64,000 nt of DNA from Ectobius pallidus (Eukaryota > Arthropoda > Insecta > Blattodea > Ectobiidae): contig CAXKWD010000009.1 of the NCBI GenBank assembly GCA_964059195.1, positions 148,237,890 through 148,301,889 on the forward strand, written 5' to 3'. A program made the position numbers and the translations under genes. Shown here piece by piece: positions 52,557-62,546 of the stretch. Within the stretch, counting starts at the first letter, position 1; each line of letters starts with the position of its first letter. The notes beneath the pieces are model-generated. The model had not been told where the DNA came from. It was given only the letters and a program-made list of their open reading frames with translations, and searched no databases.

Positions 52557-53109
52557 GGTCAATGCTAGAAAGTCCAAATACGAACTGGAAAACATTTCGA
52601 TTAAAAAAAAAAAAAAAAAAAAAAAAAGCCTAAACAGCCTCGAATATTTTTGCATTGGTGAGAAGCATATTCACTATAGGCCTAGAGCGTCAATGCTGAA
52701 GAAGATATTGACAATAATATTCATCGTGTCAAATTCTGCACAACAGTTACAATTTGGTGAATTTTCTGTCAAAGCGAACATTATTATGTAATGTGATATC
52801 CTGACTTGAGACAGGTGGCTGTGGCTGATGGTTGACACACCTGCACATATGCGGGCAGTTTCCCGCGAAATACGCTCGCCCGCTGTTGCCAACTTTTCAC
52901 AACATATGCGAAATGCTCAAATTTAATAAATGTTCGTGGAATTGTAGGTGATGAAATTTTTTAACAAGCCAGGAATATCCTGAAAGTATCCTCAGAATTC
53001 AATTCACCTATTTACTTTCCCTAATTTCTCTCTTTCTGATATAAAGTCACACTTCCGTATAATGAAGATAATGATGAAGATAATGCACTGATATTTACTG
53101 TACTGTCCT
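52557..53109. other. Unassigned sequence with poly(A)
   Basis: A run of about 25 A at 52602-52626 may be the tail of an old retroposon. A more GC-rich patch at 52800-52890 has no recognised family. Confidence 0.5.
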
Positions 53110-53330
53110 ATATCCCCCATGTTGGGGCGAAGGGCCTCCAAGTGGAGGTTTCTTTTACCTATGTGAATTTTTGTTACCCTTATTTTCCGAGAGAGGGCAG
53201 AGGGACAACCAGGAAACTAAGGCATTACTTGGACGTGAAATTTTGTCCAGAGGCTCTAATTTAGGCTTGGAGTTCTTTAACGTGCAGTAAATCTACGTCA
53301 CGGGCCCCCCAGCTTAAAGTCCCTCCCGGA
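53110..53330 (+). mobile_element. SINE3 copy b, internal deletion and no tail
   Basis: The same head as 52165 is followed by a shortened body (GCATTACTTGGACGTGAAAT). It stops at AAAGTCCCTCCCGG. Confidence 0.75.
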
Positions 53331-53349
53331 AAAACTGATATTTGGCGAT

Positions 53350-54085
53350 ATTTAAAAAGATTTTAGCGGGGCCGGGTTTGATTCCTGGCATAGGCGTAAT
53401 CAGGCCGACCATATGGGGGGGGGTTATAACATCCGCGGGGTCTGGGGGGTATGGAATACCCCCCAGGGAGAGGGGGGTCCGGGGGTCCTCCCCCGGAAAA
53501 TTTTAAAAATTAAGACGCAAAATAACGAGTTTTAAGCTTCCGGGGGTCCTTCCCCGGATAATTTTAAAAATTAAGACGCAAAATAACGAGTTTTAAGCTT
53601 CCCACGCTTTATACTTGTATTAAGTAATTTATGGGAAGACTTAAAAAATTATAGAATTTTCCTTTTTTTAATCAATGGGGGGGGGTTCAAACCCCCAAAA
53701 CCCCCCCCTCGATACGCCTATGATTCCTGGTAAGGGACAAGTTACCTAGGTGAGGTTTTTTCCGGGGTTTTTCCTCATCTGTGAGACAAATGTCGGGTAA
53801 CTTTAGTCCTCAGATATCATCTGGCCGTCATTATAATCTTCATCCCATCCTCGCCTTGTTCTGAGTGTGTATCGTCCTATGTGTTCGTGTTGTCTAGGAG
53901 GTGGCCCAGACATTGGGCTGATCACTCAACCGGGGATGCCCTCCAAGTCCTTGTCTGGTCAAAAAAGTATGTATATGATCCATACATTAATCCCTCTCCC
54001 GACAGGTCGCAGCCCTGTAAGGCTCGGGCGGCTTGGGTCACTTAAATCCTAAAAGGGAGAGGTAAAACTACGACGAAAATAAAAA
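53350..54085 (+). mobile_element. SINE4 copy c, split by a MITE
   Basis: The tRNA-like head ends GGGTTTGATTCCTGG (B box), where a MITE is inserted. It resumes at 53731 with GACAAGTTACCTAGGTGAGG and runs to CGACAGGTCGCAGCCCTG and a GGGAGAGGTAAAACTACG end. Confidence 0.85.
53389..53722 (+). mobile_element. hAT-type MITE, CATAGGCG family copy 3
   Basis: Ends CATAGGCGTAATCAGGCC and (inverted) CATAGGCGTATCGAGG. A perfect 8-bp duplication ATTCCTGG lies at 53381-53388 and 53723-53730. An internal tandem duplication of about 60 bp (TAAGACGCAAAATAACGAG) makes it longer than the other copies. Confidence 0.95.
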
Positions 54086-54498
54086 GTTATATACTAGGTT
54101 TAATAATTATCCAGTCTCTCATTTCTCATACAATATACAAACTCGAGCCGGACTGCGAAGAAAACAGTTAACACAATGATTATGCCCACAGTTTATTTAT
54201 TGTGCCTTGCTTTATAATTTTACGTAACATTTAAGTTTTCTTTGACATTATTTTCTATTGTTTTGTTACAAATTTAATGTATCCTACGCATGTGTTTATT
54301 ATTGGCTATCTACTGCTGCATCTTTTAACTCTCCATAGTTCCTTCTTGATGCCATCCAGTAGGCTATCTCAATTCTTCTTCTATAAAGTTATCCTTTTCC
54401 TTCGATTACATCTGGCAGAAGTCCTCGTCTATCCTAACCAGCTGGCTTTTCTTTTCATTACAACTTTCATTTTTCTTAAAACTACTTAATTCGTTATT
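54086..54498. other. Unassigned sequence
   Basis: Contains CCGGACTGCGAAGAAAACAG near 54142, the dispersed motif of repeat D. The 70-codon frame at 54277-54489 is unrecognised. Confidence 0.45.
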
Positions 54499-54540
54499 AA
54501 GTGCCAGAATGGTATTTTATGAGATTGTGTGGGGGACGGG

Positions 54541-54860
54541 GCCACCGGCGTGGTCTTGTGGTTAGCGTCGCTGACTACAGGTCCGTCGGCCCGGGTTCGA
54601 TTCCCGGTACCTCCACGGATTTTTCTGAGGTAGGGAGGTCTGGTAGGGGTGCACTCAGCCTCGTGATTCCAAATTGAGGAGCTACTTGATAGAGAAGTAG
54701 CGGCTCCGGTCCTGAAAACCACCATTAACGGCCGTGGGTGTCGGCATGGTGACCACATGCCCCCCAATCCTGCCATCTGCCTACGGGAGATGATGCAGCG
54801 GTCGGGTGGTAGGCCAAGTCCCTCCAGGGATGTAGCGCCACGGAGTTTAGTTTAGTTTTA
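54541..54860 (+). mobile_element. SINE2, complete, with 12-bp target duplication
   Basis: tRNA-like head GTGGTCTTGTGGTTAGCGTC (A box) and GGGTTCGATTCCCGG (perfect B box), body with TTTTTCTGAGGTAGGGAGG, tail GATGTAGCGCCACGGAG with TTTAG repeats. GTGGGGGACGGG flanks both sides (54529-54540, 54861-54872). Confidence 0.95.
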
Positions 54861-55062
54861 GTGGGGGACGGGAAAATGCCTGTCCGTGTGTCTGTCCGTG
54901 TGTCTGTGCGCGCGATAACTCAAAAACGCTTTATCGGATTTTTATGAAATTTGGTATACACATTTATAACGCCCATGGGAAGAAGACTATTGATTTTGGG
55001 CCAAATCTATTGACCGGTACCGGAGTAAAGCACAATTTAGTGCCTATTTTAATGGTAATATA

Positions 55063-55547
55063 CAGGCTTTAAAACTTAGTGCCCAAACCCACAGAGGGAG
55101 ATGATTCCGGTTACCAACAACCTGAGTATAGGGGGTGGGGGCGATTGCGTAGGCTGATAAGACAGTCATTGATAGTAGTACTGCGAAGTCAATGCGCTGG
55201 TAGTACGGTGCCTCTCAAATTGGTCAACAGTGTTCCTTGTCATCATGCGTGTTTATAAATGTATAATACGTGTTCGGCATGCCGAAAGTAAAGTGTTCTA
55301 AAACGCAAACATATATTGAAACATTTGGGAGGGACTATTACACACAAACAGGAGAAAGTATCGTTTTGCATGCTTGTAATGTGAGTTTAGATAATGAGAA
55401 GTTATTTCGTGGTCTTCCTATATCTGTATTGCGGTTTGTTTACTATCACGTGAACTAGCATATGGTAGCTAGGGCATACGCCGAGCAAAGTCTGTACAGT
55501 ACAGTTGCTGTTAACATACTCGATCGGGCACTAAGTTTTAAAGCCTG
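55063..55547 (+). mobile_element. 485-bp hAT element hAT-E with a short ORF
   Basis: The 22-bp ends (CAGGCTTTAAAACTTAGTGC and CC) are perfect inverted repeats. A perfect 8-bp duplication GTAATATA lies at 55055-55062 and 55548-55555. The intact termini suggest a recent insertion. It carries the frame 55279-55458. Confidence 0.95.
55279..55458 (+). CDS. Short ORF resembling a BED-type zinc-finger N-terminus
   Basis: Fifty-nine codons from the ATG at 55279. It starts MPKVKCSKTQTYIETFGRDY and continues ESIVLHACNVSLDNEKLFRG. The MPKxK start, F-G-x-D/x-Y block, hydrophobic-x-C-x-x-x pattern and E-K-L/R-F resemble the N-terminal CGGBP1/BED-like finger of hAT proteins, but the second metal-binding half (Q-H-I/T...H) is missing. 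The start choice rests on the first ATG in frame. It may be a truncated DNA-binding remnant; translation is unproven. Confidence 0.35.
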   Translation: MPKVKCSKTQTYIETFGRDYYTQTGESIVLHACNVSLDNEKLFRGLPISVLRFVYYHVN

Positions 55548-55587
55548 GTAATATATAAGGAAAAAAATCTGATGTGAAAGTCACATA

Positions 55588-56440
55588 ACTTCCTCTGCCC
55601 AAATAAAAGTTAGCAGTATTCACATATCCTTGTACAGAATCGCAAGACACAATTTTACGCTAATTATCCTATAAATACCTCTTCTTTCAATGATGCGACT
55701 AAAAGCGCAGTCTATATAACAAACTTAAAAAAAAAAAAAAAAAAAAAACAAATGACTGCAGACGTTTATTGAACTTTCTGCCGTAAAATATAATTTCCGA
55801 AATTTATCGAATATTTCCCTCAGATACATCTTTACTCTATGCATGGCCAACAATACATCTTTCTCACTTCACATTCTTATATAAAATAAGAGGCCGTGAA
55901 AGAGCGCGAATTCAGTTGTTCATCACGTAAGACAAACTTTCTATGGGTACAAACAGTGGGTGAACAGTGGGTGGCTTGTAACTACCCTCAGAGAATTTTC
56001 TCGAAAAAATGTTTCAAATAAAAGTTTTAGCTCTTAATATAAGCAACCTATGTGCAAAATTTAAAGAAAATCGTTAGAGCCGTTTTCGAGAAAATCGCGA
56101 AAAACGAAAATTTCTTCATGTAAAGTCCCCTTAAAAATAAGAGAAAATAGTCGCCAATCTTATCCTCACATCTTCAGAAGGTACCTGACCCAAATACGAA
56201 ATTTTGTTTTCATACGATTTTCCGTTTTGGAGCTAGCTTGTTCACAGATATTTTCCACACAGACACACACACAGACACACAGACACACAGACACACAGAC
56301 ATGTTTCCAAAAATAGTATTTTTGGATTCAGGGGGCCTTGAAACGTGTATATATGCTAAAAACTCAACTTCGAATTTTGGGGTCGAAAACAATAACTTAC
56401 TTCCTCTACCTATAGTACCTATGGTACGGGCAGAGGAAGT
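55588..56440. repeat. Inverted-end element with ACTTCCTCTGCC termini
   Basis: AACTTCCTCTGCCC at the left is the inverse of GGGCAGAGGAAGT at the right. The interior has the AAAGAAAATCGTTAGAGCC block, a (GACACACA)n run at 56265-56300 and a poly(A) run near 55728. A diverged piece recurs at 60690-60915. No target duplication found. Confidence 0.5.
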
Positions 56441-56511
56441 AAAAATATCAAATGCAAGTCAGTTACCATGACAACATATTCTTTTACAGCTTTGGAAGTT
56501 CCAATACAGTT

Positions 56512-57084
56512 AGTGTTCAGCTATTGTTCAACATATTCGCCACCGGAATTGAAACATTTGTCATACCGTGGAACCAACTTTTGAACATATCTATCGTAGA
56601 AGTGGGCCGCCTACGATTTGAACCACTGTGTGACAAACATCTCCGCCTCTCTGGCATTCCCTGTCATTTCTTGAGGCATAGGAAAAGATGGATATCACTG
56701 GGAGCGAAGTCCGGACTCTAGGGTGGATGTTTAAACACCACCTAGCAAGTCTCCTGTAGAAGTTCGGCTGGCAGGTGTTTAAAGTTTCACCCTAAAGCCC
56801 GGACCTCTCACCCAGTGATTTCCATCTTTCCCTACACCTCAGAAAATGACAAAGAATAACAGAGAGACGAAGGTGGTTGTCACACAGTGCTTCAAATTCC
56901 AGGCGGCAGACTTCTAAGACACAGGTAGGCCTATTCAAAAGTTGGTTCTTCGGTATTAGAAATGTTTCATTTCCGGTGGCGACTATGTTGAAAAATACCT
57001 GAACACTTCCTGTGTCTGTTGTAATAAATATGTCCATGAATTTGTGTTTTGTTTCTGTAACTTACTTTAAGCACGGCCCTCGTA
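56512..57084. mobile_element. Palindromic mariner derivative M3
   Basis: The left arm begins at a junction with E-family spacer (CAATACAGTTAG | TGTTCAGC). The centre has TATCACTGGGAGCGAAG and TCACCCAGTGATTTCC. The right arm ends ACGGCCCTCGTA. The minus strand of the left arm and plus strand of the right arm both encode decayed mariner C-termini. Confidence 0.8.
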
Positions 57085-57150
57085 TAATAAAATCGCACAG
57101 TGAATAGACTGTAACTTGTATATATTAGGCCTATTTAAAATGTGATTATT

Positions 57151-57808
57151 AAGTGCCAGTATGGTACGCCAGAAAGGCGCCATCACTCAAATACGCTGTA
57201 TCGGATTTCCATGAAACTTGGTATACCCATTTATGACGTCCATAAGAAGTGGCTTATTGAATTTGAACCTAATCTGTTGACCGGTACCGGAGTAAAACCC
57301 AATTTAGTGTATATTTTAAAGACGCGGTAACTCAAATACCCTTTACCGGATTTTTATGAAACTTGGTATACACATTTATAATGTCCATGGAAAGACGTCT
57401 ATTCATAATGGATAAAATCGGTTGACCTGTTTCGGAGTAATGCTCAATTTAGTGCCTATTTTATGGCGTATTCGAAAGAATTTATAAAAAAAATGAAAAT
57501 CAGTTATCTTGACAACATAGCCTATTGTTTTACTGTGATCGTATAAGGCCTTGGAAATTAAAATACAGGTAGCTATGACAAAAACATATTGATTTACATG
57601 CGCTTATCCAACTAGACCGTTAAAATGACCCAGGTGGCCGAGATGGTAGACCTTTCTTCTTCCGTAAGCCCTGCTTAATGAATAAATCTGGAGCTTAACT
57701 TGGAAATCAATTTAAAAAAAAAAAAAACACATTCTGCATATCATAATTGCAGTCATAACTGATTAAAAAAATCATACTGGCACTTTGTTACATCAGTTTA
57801 CCTGATTT
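57151..57808 (+). mobile_element. Helentron-like element E13, both ends clear
   Basis: 5' AAGTGCCAGTATG (57151-57163) is the exact inverse of CATACTGGCACTT (57773-57785). The terminal hairpin ATCAG-TTTAC-CTGAT is at 57792-57806. Two internal units are present. The tRNA-like core is reduced to GGTGGCCGAGATGG at 57633. The best copy for defining termini. Confidence 0.9.
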
Positions 57809-58221
57809 TATTGATACTATGAAAGCTCTACGATGTTGGGAGCCAAGCAGGCAGGATTTAGTCAAGGCAGATGCACGATGGACCAGTTCCAGGAAGGGCC
57901 GTTGCCGGCTGAGAAGGGCTGTTGTTGCATTGGGTGACCCGGTTATGTGGTTGTTGCATAATCACCGGGTTCAACACCTCTACACGCATTCTCAGACGGT
58001 CAGTTGCTCTATATTATACCCACAACAATACAACACAATACAATGGCTGACACTGCACTTCTGTCTTGAGTAACTTCTTCACACGTGTGTGTCTGTGGGA
58101 CTGGGTCATCGCGATCCACAGCTTCCAGCTCGTATTCCGGCTCATATTCCGGCTTCCGGCATGGAACAACTTGTCTCAGCTCAAGAACAAACTGGACCAG
58201 TATAAAGTACTGGAAATGCTA
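57809..58221. other. Unassigned sequence
   Basis: GC-richer than average. Frames at 57819-58073 and 58066-58380 are not recognised, and the latter runs into SINE3. Confidence 0.45.
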
Positions 58222-58667
58222 ATGTTCACCTTACCACCTTCATGTGCCGATTGTCTAAAAATCTGGAAGCCTCAACCTCCTGGAACCCTCTGGGCCTCCA
58301 TGGCCAGTAATAGGGAAAACTTTACTTTTACCTGTCTCTCTGCCCTCTACCGGAAAATAAGCGTAACAAAATTCATATAGGTAACAGAAATCTCCACTTG
58401 GAGGCCCTTCGCCCCAACATAGGGGATATAGGCTTCCAGACAGACAGACAGATATGCTAAGGTTCCCTGAGCTAGATCAATAAAATAAAGTGAACAATTA
58501 ATACCAAACTGGGGTCTGGGTAAAATTCCTCGGCCCTTTCTCGTCCAATACCTTAGTTTCCAGCGAGGATTTTGAGGTGATGGGTTTACCACCTGTCCCT
58601 CTCTCGGAAAATAAGCGTAACAAAATTTAGTCTAGGTACCGAAAGCACCACTTAGAGGCCCCATGCA
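58222..58667 (-). mobile_element. Two partial SINE3 copies and an associated segment
   Basis: Minus-strand SINE3 heads occur at about 58335-58431 and 58510-58667 (GGCCTCCAAGTGGAGATTTC; ACTAAGGTATTGGACGAG). At 58222-58317 lies the GGAGGCCCAGAGGGTTCC segment also present inside HelB. The shared order suggests an alternative SINE3 body. Confidence 0.65.
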
Positions 58668-58679
58668 CCTAAGAATGTA

Positions 58680-59352
58680 TACCTGGTGGTCCATAAAGTA
58701 AATTTCCCTGGGGCCGTCTACAGAAACAAAACACAATTTCGAGGAAATATTTATTGCAACAGACACAGCCAGTATTCAGCTATTTTTCAACATATTCGCC
58801 ACCGGAATTGAAACATTTGTCTTACCGTGGCAACAACTTTTGAATACCTATCGTAATACCTGTCGTAAAATTGTGCCGCCTGGGATTTGAACCCACTGTG
58901 TGACAACCATTTCCTCTTCTCTGCCATTCTCTGTCATTCTTTCTCATATCGTGAGGGGTAGGAAAAGATGGAAATCACTGGGTGAATGATTAAACACCTC
59001 TCAGCCGAACTTCTGCAGGAGACTTGCTAGGAGTAGTTTAAACATTCACTCTATAGCCTGGACCTCGCTCCCAGTGATTTCCATCTATTCCTACACTTCA
59101 CGAAATTACAAAGAATGACAGAGAGGCGAAGATGGTTGTCACACAGTGGTTCAAATCCCAGACGGCACACTTCTACGACGCAGGTATTCAAAAGTTGGTG
59201 CCATGGTAAGAGAAATGTTTCAATTCCGGTAGCGAATATGTTGAAAAATAGCTGAACACTTGCTATATCTGTTGGATTATACATGTCCATAAATTTGTGT
59301 TTTGTTTCTGTAAATGGCCTCAGGAAAACTTACTTTGTGGACGCGCCTCGTA
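58680..59352. mobile_element. Palindromic mariner derivative M4, complete
   Basis: Left end TCCATAAAGTAAATTTCCC and right end (inverted) TCCACAAAGTAAGTTTTCC show both mariner-type termini. TA is at both borders. Arms of about 300 bp meet near 59010 at the codons preceding the S-D-F-H-L-F catalytic motif. The right arm reads YSLDLAPSDFHLF then VVTQWFKSQTAHFYDAGIQK, with a frameshift and stops. Confidence 0.9.
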
Positions 59353-59824
59353 AATACATATTTCCGTGACATGCTGTTTTAACAATTTTAAAGAAGTGTA
59401 CACGTCAATTCATAAACAAGTAAATCTCAGAAATTCTGAGTCCCCATTATCATATTACACACAGGCTGTTTTGCAAGAACAATGACCGAGATTGTCTGGC
59501 GTTGCCTTGAAGCTGATAGGCGGTCACCAGGACGACCGTGAACCCCGCCTTATCACCATGACAACAACACCTGCCTATCACCTACGTCACCACCGGACAA
59601 ACGTGATTTCCGATATCTAAGTCGTGGCTGGCTCACAAAATGAAATCTATAAGTTACCTAAAAAATACAGACTGTAATCTTATTTAACAAAATGAAGGAA
59701 TATATAATGCACCTCGAAGCCGGATTCTTTTATTTTAGTGAACTTGTTCTCCGAATAGCTTTCCCCATTTCCTAGCTAGTAGCTAAGCTAGTCGATAAAA
59801 AAATCATCTACCAGAAATTAGGTA
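59353..59824. other. Unassigned sequence, partly GC-rich
   Basis: 59480-59610 is GC-richer and has no recognised family. A fragment near 59700-59735 matches the 3770 repeat. No gene called. Confidence 0.45.
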
Positions 59825-60685
59825 TAGCTCGATCGGTAAGCCCTGAGCCAAACAAACGGCTGCGCAGTGGTCTACGATGACGTAATCTAGACCTGCCTGA
59901 CCTTCATACCACGTGATGTTCCCTGCTGTACAGACCGTGAAAAAAACATCTTAGTTAGCCTCACAGCATTCAATAGTGAAGGCCCAACAGCGATATTCTA
60001 TGAGTCACATACCATTACTTAATAGTATATTGCGATACAAGGGCCGTAAGGCATGATTACGGATCGAGGAAATAGTTTGAAGACACGAGGCGCTCGCGCC
60101 GAGTTTTTTTCAATTTTCCAAGATCCGTAATCCGCTTACGGCACGTGTATTGCATGTTATTTTTTGCACGATGATTACAAATATATATTTAATTATATTA
60201 ATTGTGATATTACCTGAAAATATTATGTGTATACATTCTTGAAGATTGATGTTTATTTTAGAAAGTGATTCGCATTTGTTGTTGTTTATGGGAACCGAAT
60301 ATTTGTGCTGAGGGGGGGCCTTGTCCATAAAAGCTTGTATAATGAGGTGTGTCGTTATATTCATAACAGCACTGAAACGCTTACCGCACATAGCACAAGA
60401 TTGCGTGTGGGAATGTCAACTTACGATCCACGGCAACAACGTTCGTAAGTACCAGTAATTAGTTAAGGAGTGCAAAAATAATATTTCATAACTAAAAAAA
60501 AAATATACTCTATTCACTTTATTTTTGTTTTCAATAGTTACGGGCTATTATGAACCGCATAGTTTGGAATGAATAGTACAGTATAATTATACATTCTCCT
60601 CTCTTCTTACTCCATTGCTACCGGCGGACGATAAGCTATCTGCGCGTGTTTGGCTCAGGTCTTACCGATCGAGTTGTACCTGTTT
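59825..60685. mobile_element. Inverted-end element enclosing H6
   Basis: Left CTCGATCGGTAAGCCCTGAG then CCAAACA is the inverse of right TGTTTGGCTCAGGTCTTACC then GATCGAG, about 35 bp with few mismatches. H6 fills most of the interior. No target duplication seen, so it could also be an inverted duplication. Confidence 0.5.
60021..60478 (-). mobile_element. Hairpin element H6
   Basis: Ends AATAGTATATTGCGATAC and TTAAGGAGTGCAAAAAT. Hairpin apex GAGGCGCTCGCGCCGAG, outer stem GCCGTAAGGCATGATTACGG with CCGTAATCCGCTTACGGC. Matches H1 and H2. Confidence 0.85.
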
Positions 60686-60999
60686 TTGGCTGGCTTAGAA
60701 CTACCCTTCACAGAATTTTTACAAAAAATTTAATTTCAATAAAAATTGTAGCTCTTAGTAATAATGAAAATCACGTCATGTAAAGTCTTATTAAAAGCAA
60801 GAGAAAATCGTCACAACATAATCCAAGATGGATTTTATAAGGTTTTTCGGTGTAGTCTAGAGCTATGCTGATCATACTCACCAGGTCTCTCAGTACGGGT
60901 AGAAGAATGGGTTACTTTAATTTTTCTGTGTGACTATTTCGATTGACTTTCTAGATTTTTTCATTCATAGTGTTCTGCCCAGGGGCAGGCGCTTTCACT
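60686..60999. repeat. Diverged fragment of the 55588-type element
   Basis: AATAAAAATTGTAGCTCTTA and AGAGAAAATCGTCACAAC parallel 56010-56155, and CAGTACGGGTAGAAGAA parallels 56425-56437. Boundaries are uncertain. Confidence 0.5.
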
Positions 61000-61569
61000 T
61001 CAAACTCAGCATTCTCTCTGCCTTCCTTTTTGTATCTGCATAAAGTCCATTTATTTTAATGTTGTCTATCATCGGGTATCTTCGTCTGCCTCGAACCTTC
61101 TTCCCATTTATCATCCCTTCTACATAGGCGCCGACTTAGGGGGGGCAAGGTACTTTCTGCCCCCCCCCAAGACTTAAGATTTTATCATGTAAGGCCTATG
61201 TATAGCTACTGAAAATCCAGTTCTTGCCCCCCAAACCCCAGAAATATTTCCAAGTCAGCGCCTCTGCCCTTCTATGACATCCTTCAGCAGACAATTTCTT
61301 CTTAGCCAATGTCCCATCCAATTTCTTTTCCTCTTTCTGATGATTTCCAATAAAACTCTTCTTTCTCCCAGTCTGTCTAGCACATCTTTATTTTTAACTT
61401 TATCTGTCCATGGTGCCATTGTTTTCCACATCCACATCTCAAATGCTTCCAGTCTTGTCCCAATCTCTGCACCATACAACCCTACACTCCACACAAAGCA
61501 CTTCACTAGCCTTAGTTCCTTTTCCAAAAGCCCACAGAAGATTTTCCTCTTCCTGTTAAGGAGGGACAT
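61000..61569 (-). pseudogene. LINE reverse transcriptase C-terminus, split by a MITE
   Basis: On the minus strand from 61569: VKCFVWSVGLYGAE, then LEAFEMWMWKTM and RKRNWMGHWLRRNCLLKD to 61275. After the 144-bp insertion it continues EGMINGKKVRGRRRYPMIDN (61122-61060) to about 61000. This order is that of LINE reverse-transcriptase C-terminal regions. It is a different family from the GRPRRR tails at 6 and 48 kb. Confidence 0.85.
61123..61266. mobile_element. 144-bp hAT-type MITE in the LINE frame
   Basis: Ends CATAGGCGCCGACTTAGG and (inverted) CAGAGGCGCTGACTTGG. A perfect 8-bp duplication CCCTTCTA lies at 61115-61122 and 61267-61274. The interior has opposed G- and C-tracts. The CA(T/G)AGGCG start relates it to the other CATAGGCG MITEs. 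Confidence 0.95.
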
Positions 61570-62067
61570 ATAGCTTTCGATGCTGAAATATAGGTGAAGT
61601 TCATTTTTTTTTTCTCAGCAATGAATTGTTCTGTAGCCTTGTAATGTGGCATGCTCTATACTGACTACTTCTACAATTGCATACTATTTTCCGAATCAAT
61701 TTAACTATTACAGTTATGGGTAATTATCATTACAAAATGGCAGCCAAATTTTCTGCACTGAAGTGCCGTTACCCTGATAACTCAAACATTTATTAACATA
61801 TTGCAGTGAAATTTTGCATGCAAGTATATTTGATATTAGTGAACAACACTATCTAGAATCATTGATATAACATTAATAGTTATTTTTTAAAAATAAATAT
61901 TTTTTAATGAAAAAGAAAATCTTACAAAAATGATTTTAAAAAAAATACTTATATTAGATATTCTATAGATTGTAGATGATGTTGTTCATATGATGTTTGC
62001 AAATAGATAGAAAAAAGAATCACTCAAATATATTGCCATTTTTTTTAAATTATCACGGAAACGGCAT
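61570..62067. other. Unassigned AT-rich sequence
   Basis: No gene or family recognised. Confidence 0.5.
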
Positions 62068-62546
62068 TTTTGCACTCCTTAGCTAGTAAGTGTTTCTTAC
62101 GACAGTTGTTTACATGGCTCGTAACTTGACATTACCACACGCAATCTTGTTGCTAAGGGCGACGGGCGGAAAGTGAATTGTTGCTAGGGGCGAAGGGCGG
62201 AAAGTTACTTTACCGCCCGCAAATGCTTATTTGCGAGCAGAAATGACCAAGGCCTCCCCGCTTTATAAATATTAGGTTGCCATAAACAATAACAAATGCG
62301 AATCCCTTTCTGAAATAAGCACCATTCTTCAAGTCTGTATTTACATAATATTTTCAGGTAATATCACAATTAATATAATTAAATTGATATAAGTAACCGT
62401 CGTGCAAAAAATAGCATGCAACACACGGACCGTAAAGGCATTTACTGGTCTCGAAAACTTAAAAACCCTCGGCTGCGCCTCGGGTTTTCAATCTGTTTCC
62501 TCGACCCGTAAACGTGCCTTTCCGCCCTTGTGTCGCAATATACTAT
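62068..62546 (+). mobile_element. Hairpin element H7, variant type
   Basis: It matches H4 in reverse along its whole length, including the duplicated GGCGACGGGCGGAAAGT unit and the GAGGCGC-type apex in CGGCTGCGCCTCGGG. Ends TTTTTGCACTCCTTAG and GTCGCAATATACTATT. Confidence 0.85.

Larger units (their letters stand above)
54499..55562 (+). mobile_element. Helentron-like element E12, with SINE2 and hAT insertions
   Basis: 5' AAGTGCCAGAATGG, then the simple segment split by SINE2 (54541-54860), one internal unit, then a hAT (55063-55547). It is truncated soon after GTAATATATAAGG. Confidence 0.85.

Noticed and set aside
61274..61573. Plus-strand 99-codon open frame
   Set aside because: It is the antisense shadow of the LINE reverse-transcriptase frame on the minus strand.
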